8,370 nt of DNA from an uncultured Marinilabiliales bacterium (GTDB lineage Bacteria > Bacteroidota > Bacteroidia > Bacteroidales > BM520), in contig CALFIZ010000126.1 of NCBI GenBank assembly GCA_937877575.1, forward strand, positions 1 through 8,370. Direction: 5' to 3'. A program made the translations under genes and the position numbers. The notes beneath the pieces are model-generated. The model ran no database searches, was not told the origin of the DNA, and worked only from the letters and a program-made list of their open reading frames with translations. Below are positions 1 to 5,161 of the stretch, piece after piece; position 1 is the first letter of the stretch; each line of letters opens with the position of its first letter.

Positions 1-2
1 AA

Positions 3-71
3 AGCATTGAGGAATACCTGAAGCAGCAAAAATCCCCGCCGGAGAGGGCGGGGACGGTGCGTTGTGAATAG
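3..71 (+). CDS. Possible C-terminal tail of an upstream gene (partial)
   Basis: One frame is open from the left window edge to a TAG at 69-71 and would encode about 22 residues beginning SIEEYLKQQK. The charged start looks protein-like. The rest, SPPERAGTVRCE, is encoded by the GC-rich hairpin that serves as the hicB terminator on the other strand, so it may be readthrough rather than selected sequence. If real, it is the end of a plus-strand gene, plausibly of the same phage module, converging on hicB. The fragment is too short to identify. Confidence 0.2.
   Translation, partial: SIEEYLKQQKSPPERAGTVRCE
28..54 (-). terminator. Intrinsic terminator of the hicA-hicB operon
   Basis: A perfect 8-bp inverted repeat, TCCCCGCC (33-40) and GGCGGGGA (47-54), encloses a 6-base loop. 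Read on the minus strand, the hairpin is followed directly by five T residues (A28-A32 on the plus strand). This is a classic rho-independent terminator, 36 bases past the hicB stop codon, and it closes the minus-strand operon. Confidence 0.8.
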
Positions 72-90
72 TGTAAAAGCCAGCATGTTG

Positions 91-483
91 TCAGACAAGG
101 CTGATGGACTCCAGCTCTCTTGTGAGCGACTGGATGCCGCGCTGGATCTTCTCCGCCTGTTTTTGGCGTGGCTTGTGGACACCCGCGGCATAGTGCCACA
201 GTTGCCGCTCGTTGATGCCTGTGATACGGCTCAATGCGGCCTTGGTGAATATGCCGCTGTAGTAATTGATAAAAGTGGCTATATCGATACGGAACTTCAA
301 CTCGAACTCCCCCGCAAGCAACTCGCAGGGATTGTCGTTGTCATCAAGATACAACTCAATGGCTTCGCGCATATTACGCTCCAACTCCTGTATGTTGTTG
401 CCCACCGTGATGACGGGTGCCCCCTCGATATAGGCGCTCAGGTTCTTGCCTGCATATTCTACAATCACTTCTACTGTTTTCAT
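91..483 (-). CDS. hicB: HicB-family antitoxin
   Basis: This 130-residue protein has the two-part HicB layout. The N-terminal half (about residues 1-70, starting MKTVEVIVEYAGKNLSAYIE) fits the degenerate RNase H-like fold that binds and neutralises HicA. It includes the typical GNNIQELERNMREAIELYL helix. The C-terminal part (about 75-125) contains KAALSRITGINERQLWHYAA, a helix-turn-helix expected to bind the operon's own promoter. The gene lies 19 bases downstream of hicA on the same strand, in the usual hicA-hicB order. An intrinsic terminator follows it. By family knowledge HicB represses its operon and releases HicA when degraded. Assignment rests on domain pattern and the hicA partner. Confidence 0.85.
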   Translation of the reverse strand: MKTVEVIVEYAGKNLSAYIEGAPVITVGNNIQELERNMREAIELYLDDNDNPCELLAGEFELKFRIDIATFINYYSGIFTKAALSRITGINERQLWHYAAGVHKPRQKQAEKIQRGIQSLTRELESISLV

Positions 484-502
484 ACTAATGTGTTTTTTAT
501 TG

Positions 503-694
503 TTATTCCTCTATTCCCGCCTGACCGAGTATGCTGTAATACGTTCCCCTCTCTATCCCCTTGCTGCCGTGATTGGGCACAACCACTATCTTGCCGTTTT
601 TCTCGTATTTCATGTGGCTGCCCTTTTGACTTTTGAACACGAAACCGTTTTTATTCAGAAGGTCTATTACATATTTTACCGACTTGTAGCTCAT
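503..694 (-). CDS. hicA: HicA-family mRNA interferase toxin
   Basis: This 63-residue protein begins MSYKSVKYVIDLLNKNGF, which forms the first helix of the double-stranded-RNA-binding-like HicA fold. It carries the catalytic histidine in the motif KGSHMKY. It ends with the family signature VVVPNHGSKGIERGTYYSIL and then GQAGI. HicA toxins cleave mRNA and tmRNA and halt growth until neutralised by HicB. The frame is open upstream to 793. The ATG at 694 is chosen because the homologous domain begins there, the length fits the family, and a Bacteroidota -7 element at 716-723 lies inside the longer frame, so the extension would not be fully transcribed. It is the first gene of the operon, with hicB 19 bases downstream. 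Confidence 0.88.
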   Translation of the reverse strand: MSYKSVKYVIDLLNKNGFVFKSQKGSHMKYEKNGKIVVVPNHGSKGIERGTYYSILGQAGIEE

Positions 695-715
695 ATCCCC
701 GTTGGTTAGACGCTG

Positions 716-745
716 CAAATATAGTAAAAATATGAATACTTTTAC
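716..745 (-). promoter_or_regulatory. hicA promoter (-7 element) with candidate HicB operator
   Basis: On the minus strand TATATTTG (716-723) matches the Bacteroidota -7 consensus TAnnTTTG, 21 bases before the hicA ATG. No convincing -33 TTTG is seen at the usual distance. Immediately upstream, 724-745 is an imperfect palindrome with half-sites GTAAAAATATG and AATACTTTTAC; 9 of 11 position pairs are complementary. It occupies the promoter spacer, where a bound HicB dimer would block RNA polymerase. The operator role is inferred from position and symmetry. Confidence 0.6.
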
Positions 746-870
746 ACATTTCCACAACTTTTTTTTTAAATTTTTCTCCCTATCCATCAACAACTTACAA
801 AGAAATTTGATTTTGAGGGCTTTATGCAGTACCTGTTTAACGACAAACTTTAAGCGTTTCCCTGCTTCAA

Positions 871-1101
871 TTGAACGAGGTGCGCCATAATTTCATCGAA
901 ACACGTTATCCTAAGATTTTCGGCGGCAACAGCAAAAGTGACAATGACTTCAACTGGCTTAGCGTACACAGAGCCATACTGAGCGGCGAACAGTTTGCAG
1001 AGGAGGCAAAGGTGAACAACCTGAATGTGCATACCGTGCTGAACAGACTTGAAACATTGGTCGGAAAACAGGAGGATTATGAACGAAAGCATAGACGGTA
1101 G
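871..1101 (+). CDS. Small phage-associated protein of unknown function, start uncertain
   Basis: The ORF encodes 76 residues from a TTG at 871, and the frame is open back to 841 after a TAA at 838-840. No ATG is available, so the gene either uses TTG or has lost its 5' end near the HicAB block. The product is soluble, with motifs HNFIETRYPKIFGGN and DFNWLSVHRAILSG, followed by a helical, charged C-terminus. Its stop overlaps the next gene by 23 bases, typical of coupled phage structural genes. It lies just upstream of other phage-like genes in the same direction. I do not recognise a named family. Confidence 0.5.
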   Translation: MNEVRHNFIETRYPKIFGGNSKSDNDFNWLSVHRAILSGEQFAEEAKVNNLNVHTVLNRLETLVGKQEDYERKHRR

Positions 1102-1540
1102 GATATTAAGCTACGATGAGATGATGGCCAAGGCAAAACGGTGGGCCCTCGGCGTCAGGAATGAGGCGAAATCCATCGCCGCTTCATTCACCAAGGGAAA
1201 AAATGTGCGCACACGTGTATATGTCAACGGGAAAAAGAAGGGCTACATAGAAAAGAAGCTCACCACCGTTGGCTACAGGGTAAGAAACAAGGATGGCGAC
1301 ATCGACAGGGTGAGCTTCCAGTTTCCGTTGCATGGCATATTCATAGAGTACGGCGTGGGACGCGGACAGCCTCGTGACCCAAAGAAGAGGACGTCCATAA
1401 AGTCCTATATAAGAAGGCAGCCGGTGGAATGGATCGACGACCCCATAGACAGGCACATCGACGAATTTGCCGACATGGTGGCAGAATATTCCGGAGACAG
1501 GATGCTTGTTAACGTGTGGAACTCAAAAATCAAAAAATAG
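1079..1540 (+). CDS. Phage-like protein, possible head-tail joining or tail completion protein
   Basis: This basic protein has 153 residues. The ATG at 1079 is preferred over the in-frame ATG at 1049 because AGGAGG lies at 1070-1075 and the result is a shorter overlap with the preceding gene. The N-terminal part is helical (YDEMMAKAKRWALGVRNEAK). The middle is a lysine/arginine-rich beta-prone stretch (VRTRVYVNGKKKGYIEKKL). It then has FIEYGVGRGQPRDP, reminiscent of the 'EYGt...P' segment in HK97 gp10-like tail completion proteins. The C-terminus is acidic-helical. Position just before a tape measure start fits the neck/tail-completion slot, but the family assignment is inference. No signal peptide or membrane segment is seen. 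Confidence 0.55.
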   Translation: MNESIDGRILSYDEMMAKAKRWALGVRNEAKSIAASFTKGKNVRTRVYVNGKKKGYIEKKLTTVGYRVRNKDGDIDRVSFQFPLHGIFIEYGVGRGQPRDPKKRTSIKSYIRRQPVEWIDDPIDRHIDEFADMVAEYSGDRMLVNVWNSKIKK

Positions 1541-1564
1541 AGAATCTTGAAAATTTTTGCCGTT

Positions 1565-1599
1565 TTTGTTTAACACTGTTAAAAAATGTATTATATTTG
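1565..1599 (+). promoter_or_regulatory. Bacteroidota-type promoter with a perfect palindrome in the spacer
   Basis: TATATTTG at 1592-1599 matches the -7 consensus TAnnTTTG exactly. The best -33 candidate is TTTG at 1565-1568, with a 23-bp spacer, a little longer than the usual 19-21. A perfect 15-bp palindrome, TTTAACACTGTTAAA (1569-1583), lies between the two elements. Transcription would begin near 1605-1610, some 10-15 bases before the small ORF at 1621. The palindrome has the size and position of a repressor operator. Confidence 0.6.
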
Positions 1600-1620
1600 C
1601 AGTGAGAAAAATCAAAAATT

Positions 1621-1734
1621 ATGGGCGACTTAATTTTTTTTATTTTTGTTGTTTGGTTAACAGTAAAATGCATCAAAGATTATAAATCGGGGGCTTATAA
1701 TAACTCCAATTTCGGTCCCTGGAATTGGAATTAA
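1621..1734 (+). CDS. 37-residue hydrophobic peptide, moron-like small ORF
   Basis: The ORF starts at ATG 1621 and stops at TAA 1732-1734. Residues 4-15 (LIFFIFVVWLTV) are continuously hydrophobic, followed by KCIKDYKSG with three lysines, then an aromatic and Asn-rich tail ending NFGPWNWN. This looks like a single short membrane segment with a cytoplasmic C-terminus by the positive-inside rule, although the hydrophobic run is on the short side. A strong -7 element ends 21 bases before the ATG and a terminator-like hairpin follows the stop, so the ORF is its own transcription unit. No family is recognised. By analogy with phage morons it could act in superinfection exclusion. Coding status is supported by context only. 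Confidence 0.5.
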   Translation: MGDLIFFIFVVWLTVKCIKDYKSGAYNNSNFGPWNWN

Positions 1735-1757
1735 TTCATAAACCAACTCCTTCGTAT

Positions 1758-1803
1758 AAATAACCCCTTGTCCTGATCAGAATAAGGGTTTTATTTATTT
1801 TTG
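1758..1803 (+). terminator. Probable intrinsic terminator of the small-peptide unit
   Basis: CCCTT (1765-1769) pairs with AAGGG (1784-1788) around a 14-base loop. After a small internal loop, AAATAA (1758-1763) pairs with TTATTT (1791-1796). The descending arm runs into TTATTTATTTTTG. The AT-rich outer stem and moderate GC core make it weaker than the hicB terminator. It separates the 37-codon ORF from the tape measure start at 1823. Confidence 0.6.
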
Positions 1804-1831
1804 CCATAAATTATATGATATTATGGCAAAA
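1799..1831 (+). promoter_or_regulatory. Start-codon-covering hairpin of the tape measure gene
   Basis: TTTTGCCATAA (1799-1809) is a perfect reverse complement of TTATGGCAAAA (1821-1831), with an 11-base AT-rich loop. The right arm includes the ATG at 1823-1825. In RNA this 11-bp stem would bury the start codon. Transcripts beginning upstream would fold it, whereas one beginning inside the left arm would not. A regulatory role is inferred from the perfect pairing and position. Confidence 0.5.
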
Positions 1832-2023
1832 GGAGTCAACAGATTCATAAACGTTTACATCAACGGAAAACAAGTCGAGAACAACATCAATTCCATTAAA
1901 TCTGCAATAACCAAACTTACCAATGAGCAGAAAAAGATGACTATTGGAAGTGAGGAAGTACACCGGATTGACTGGCTGGTGGGACTGCCACCTATTAAAA
2001 CTGTGTGTTTCAGTGAGTTATAA
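1823..2023 (+). pseudogene. Truncated N-terminus of a phage tail tape measure protein
   Basis: The ORF encodes 66 residues. Residues 1-45 (MAKGVNRFINVYINGKQVEN, then a helical NSIKSAITKLTNEQKKMTIG) match the way Bacteroides prophage tape measure proteins begin: a short 'INGK.V.N' strand, then a helix ending 'NEQ..MTIGS.EY'. Intact proteins run to many hundreds of residues and set tail length. Here the similarity ends around residue 46 (base about 1957-1960). The last 20 residues (HRIDWLVGLPPIKTVCFSEL) look unrelated and end at a TAA at 2021-2023, only 7 bases from the tRNA. The gene appears cut by a deletion or element boundary. It is identified from memory of the family, without alignment. 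Confidence 0.6.
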
Positions 2024-2029
2024 CGGTTG

Positions 2030-2103
2030 TAGTGCTTGAGGGATTCGAACCCTCGATCCTCAGACTGAGAATCTGATGTCCTGGACCACTAGACGAAAGC
2101 ACC
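2030..2103 (-). tRNA. tRNA-Glu (anticodon CTC)
   Basis: The minus strand folds into a full cloverleaf. The acceptor arm is GGTGCTT/AAGCACT, the D-stem GTCT/GGAC, the anticodon stem TCAGA/TCTGA and the T-stem GAGGG/CCCTC with loop TTCGAAT. The anticodon loop TTCTCAG gives anticodon CTC, which reads GAG (Glu). The D-arm (TCGTCTAG, CCAGGAC) closely resembles the E. coli tRNA-Glu D-arm. The first acceptor pair is a G1-U72 wobble. Base 2030 would supply discriminator A73. CCA is not encoded, as is common in this phylum. The 3' end faces the prophage remnant, consistent with use as an integration site. Confidence 0.93.
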
Positions 2104-2122
2104 ATTTCTCTTTTTCCGACTG

Positions 2123-2130
2123 CAAAGGTA
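2123..2130 (-). promoter_or_regulatory. Promoter -7 element of the tRNA-Glu gene
   Basis: The minus strand reads TACCTTTG, an exact match to TAnnTTTG, 19 bases upstream of the mature tRNA 5' end. This spacing suits a short-leader tRNA transcript. A clear -33 TTTG is not seen. Confidence 0.55.
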
Positions 2131-2192
2131 GTATTTTTTCATCATTTATCGCCTTTTCACTAAAAAAAATTTTTTTAGGACAAAAAAACAAG

Positions 2193-2200
2193 TACTTTTG
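2193..2200 (+). promoter_or_regulatory. Promoter -7 element of the protease-mannosidase operon
   Basis: TACTTTTG matches TAnnTTTG and lies 42 bases before the protease ATG at 2243. A poly-A/T stretch (2162-2176) occupies the -33 region, with only a weak TTTT match. It is divergent to the tRNA promoter within the same intergenic region. Confidence 0.55.
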
Positions 2201-2242
2201 CATTATTGAAACAACAATAAAATAATCCAAACAATATTCATC

Positions 2243-5158
2243 ATGAAACATTTCCACAAATTGATTCCGCTGCTTTTAATGGCTTTATTTGCAGCATGCA
2301 CAACAAACCACAACAACGGGGACAGTTACCAGACTGTCGCCAACGACCCGCTGAAGACACGAATCTACACTTTGGACAATGGTCTTAAAGTGTATATGTG
2401 TGTCAACAAGGAGACACCCCGCATCCAGACATACATCGCTGTTAGGACCGGCAGCAAGAATGACCCTCACGAGACTACCGGTATGGCTCACTATTTCGAG
2501 CATCTGATGTTCAAAGGCACCGAAAGTTTCGGAACACAAGACTATGAGGCTGAAAAGCCTTTGCTTGACTCCATAGAGAATCTTTTTGAAGTTTACAGGT
2601 CAAAGACAGACCAGGCTGAACGTGCAGCCATCTATCACAAGATTGACAGCATCAGTTACGAGGCATCAAAAATTGCAATTCCCAACGAATACGACAAACT
2701 GATGTCGGCAATCGGTTCCACCGGCACAAATGCATGGACCAGCGATGACGAGACGGTATATACCGAAGAGATTCCATGCAATCAGGTTGAAAACTGGGTT
2801 AAGATTCAGGCCGACAGGTTCAAACACATGGTTTTCAGAGGATTCCACACTGAACTTGAGACTATCTATGAGGAATACAACATGTCGCTGACCAGTGACA
2901 ACAACAAAGTTTTCGAAGAAATGATGAGGTCGCTCTACCCTCATCATCCGTATGGTATGCAGACCACACTGGGCAAGGGCGAGCACCTCAAGAATCCGTC
3001 AATCACCAATCTTAAGAAATACAGGGCCGCATATTACGTTCCGAACAATGTGGCAATCTGTCTTTCAGGTGATTTCGACCCTGACATGATGATAAAAACC
3101 ATCGAGAAACATTTCGGTGACTGGGAACCCAATCCTAACGTCCCTGTTCTCCAATATCCGGCAGAAGAGCCTATAACCCAACCGGTTGTGAAAGACATAT
3201 ACGGTCTTGAAGCCGATTTCGTATCATTGGCATGGCGTGCCGGCGGTGCAAGAACAGAAGACGCCATAATCCTCGAACTGATAGGTCCTATCCTTTCAAA
3301 CGACAAGGCGGGTCTTCTCGACGTTGATATCGTCCAGCCTCAGAAAGCCCTGAGTGTCGGAGCATACGGCTATACATTGTCGGATTACGGCCTCGTTGAA
3401 ATGTACGGCGAACCTAAGGCAGGCCAGTCTCTCGAAGATGTCAAAGACCTTCTCCTTGCAGAAATGGCAAAACTCCGCACAGGTGATTTCGACGAATCGC
3501 TTCTCGAAGCAACCATAGCCAACGCCAAACTTGACATGCAACGCTTCCTCGATTCAAACAGAGGTCGCGCAATGGCATACGTGCAGTCATTCATAAATGG
3601 CGTGGACTGGCAGGATTATGTCAACAGAATCGATGAAATGAGCAAGATAACCAAACAGGATATCATTGACTATGCCAACAAGAACCTTAAAGACAACAAT
3701 TATGTCCTCATATACAAACGTCAGGGCGACCCTAAGGCCGAAAGTATCGAAAAGCCTGCCATCACCCCGATAGTCACCAACCGTGACGTGTCAAGCGACT
3801 TCCTGAATGAAATCACCAATTCGGCAGTCACCCCCATTAAGCCTGTGTTTATCGATTTCAAAAAAGACATGGATATTCTGACCACCGACAAAGGCATCAG
3901 TGTCCTTTACAAGGAAAACGGAACAACAGACATTTTCCGTATGACATATCTCTTTGAAACAGGAACCAATAACAATCCGGCTCTCGATGTTGCATTCGAT
4001 TACCTTGAATATTTGGGAACAGACAGCATGAGTCTTGAACAAATCAACAGCGAATTCTACAAGATAGCTTGCGATTTCAGATTACAATGCAATGACAATC
4101 GCTGCTACATCACCCTATCCGGTCTGAATGAAAATATGCCGAAGGCCATGGAACTCGTCGAAAACCTGCTCGCAAATGCAGTTCCTGACGAAGAAGCACT
4201 CTTCAATTTAAAGGACGATCTGCTCAAAGCACGTCATGACAACAAACTCAATCAGCGTGCAAACTTTATGGCTTTAGGCAATTACGCAAAATATGGTCCT
4301 GAATATGTTAAGAATACTACTCTTACCGACAAACAGATAAAAGCCTTCACGTCACAACAGCTGTTAGGATACATTCACGACCTCACAAACATGGAACACA
4401 GAATCCTTTACTACGGTCCGTTGGCCAAAGATGAAGTCGTCAAAGAAATAAACCGGTATCATCATACACCTGACGTGATGGCCAAGGCACCTGAAAAGAT
4501 TATCTATGAAGAGCTCAGCACACCGACCGACAGGGTATTGCTTGCAGAGTATGATGCCAACCAGATCTACTATACACAGGTAAGCAACCTCAACGAGAAA
4601 TACAATGTCAACCGACAGCCTGTCATTCAGCTTTATAACGAATATTTCGGCGGTGCAATGAACAGCATAGTATTCCAGGAGATGAGAGAAGCCCGCAGCT
4701 TGGCCTATTCGGCATCAGCAAATGTGAGAGCTCCGCGCAATCTCGTTCAGAACTATAACTACTCAGCATTCATCGCAACACAGAACGACAAGATGACGGC
4801 GGCAATAGAAGCTTTCCAGGAAATCATCAACAACATGCCGCAAAGCCAGGCAGCCTTCGACCTTGCAAAAGCCGGTATCCTCTCCAACTTCGAGACACAG
4901 AGAACCATAAAGGAAAATGTCCTCTGGAGCTATATCAATGCACAGGATTTGGGGCTTGACTATGATACCAGGAAAGTCTCCTATAACGCCATCAAGGACA
5001 TGACCCTCGATGATGTGGTCAAATTCCAGAAGGAGACAATAAAAGACAGAAAATACACATATTACATCCTCGGCAGGACCAAAGACCTTGACATGGACAA
5101 ACTGAATTCCATCGCCAAGCCGGAAGTGCTGACCCAGGAACAGTATTTCGGTTACTAA
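2243..5158 (+). CDS. M16 (pitrilysin/insulinase-type) zinc metalloprotease, lipoprotein
   Basis: This 971-residue protein has a lipoprotein signal: a hydrophobic stretch (LIPLLLMALFAAC) with acceptor Cys19, so it should be tethered in the periplasm or outer membrane. The N-terminal M16 domain (about 38-290) carries the inverted zinc motif HYFEH (H83, E86, H87), followed by LMFKGTESFG. The likely third ligand is Glu211 in ETIYEEYN. The second M16 domain and an inactive C-terminal pair follow, including FQEMREARSLAYSAS (from about 811), which matches the usual 'LRE.rgLAYs' segment. The length fits two-lobed clamshell peptidases of about 900-970 residues that degrade peptides. Spacing between H87 and E211 is 123 residues against about 76 in pitrilysin, because of an extra helical insert (about 103-152). 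The GH92 gene starts 3 bases after its stop. Confidence 0.92.
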   Translation: MKHFHKLIPLLLMALFAACTTNHNNGDSYQTVANDPLKTRIYTLDNGLKVYMCVNKETPRIQTYIAVRTGSKNDPHETTGMAHYFEHLMFKGTESFGTQDYEAEKPLLDSIENLFEVYRSKTDQAERAAIYHKIDSISYEASKIAIPNEYDKLMSAIGSTGTNAWTSDDETVYTEEIPCNQVENWVKIQADRFKHMVFRGFHTELETIYEEYNMSLTSDNNKVFEEMMRSLYPHHPYGMQTTLGKGEHLKNPSITNLKKYRAAYYVPNNVAICLSGDFDPDMMIKTIEKHFGDWEPNPNVPVLQYPAEEPITQPVVKDIYGLEADFVSLAWRAGGARTEDAIILELIGPILSNDKAGLLDVDIVQPQKALSVGAYGYTLSDYGLVEMYGEPKAGQSLEDVKDLLLAEMAKLRTGDFDESLLEATIANAKLDMQRFLDSNRGRAMAYVQSFINGVDWQDYVNRIDEMSKITKQDIIDYANKNLKDNNYVLIYKRQGDPKAESIEKPAITPIVTNRDVSSDFLNEITNSAVTPIKPVFIDFKKDMDILTTDKGISVLYKENGTTDIFRMTYLFETGTNNNPALDVAFDYLEYLGTDSMSLEQINSEFYKIACDFRLQCNDNRCYITLSGLNENMPKAMELVENLLANAVPDEEALFNLKDDLLKARHDNKLNQRANFMALGNYAKYGPEYVKNTTLTDKQIKAFTSQQLLGYIHDLTNMEHRILYYGPLAKDEVVKEINRYHHTPDVMAKAPEKIIYEELSTPTDRVLLAEYDANQIYYTQVSNLNEKYNVNRQPVIQLYNEYFGGAMNSIVFQEMREARSLAYSASANVRAPRNLVQNYNYSAFIATQNDKMTAAIEAFQEIINNMPQSQAAFDLAKAGILSNFETQRTIKENVLWSYINAQDLGLDYDTRKVSYNAIKDMTLDDVVKFQKETIKDRKYTYYILGRTKDLDMDKLNSIAKPEVLTQEQYFGY

Positions 5159-5161
5159 GTC

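Noticed and set aside
64..636. Open frame of 190 codons on the plus strand opposite hicB and part of hicA
   Set aside because: It is antisense to two well-supported genes, has cysteine-rich low-quality composition and no promoter; it is a coding shadow.
695..793. N-terminal extension of hicA on the minus strand
   Set aside because: The -7 promoter element lies inside it, the encoded KNLKKKLWKC stretch comes from a poly-A/T region, and the HicA fold begins at the ATG at 694.
824..853. Tiny ORF MQYLFNDKL in the gap after the hicA promoter
   Set aside because: Nine codons, no promoter or family evidence. Apart from the hicA promoter elements, the 746-840 stretch shows only AT-rich sequence.
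1978..1992. GGTGG/CCACC stem between the tape measure fragment and the tRNA as a terminator
   Set aside because: Only 5 bp, and no T-run follows on either strand.
2060..2257. 65-codon minus-strand frame overlapping the tRNA gene
   Set aside because: It runs through the tRNA and its promoter and has no recognisable motifs.
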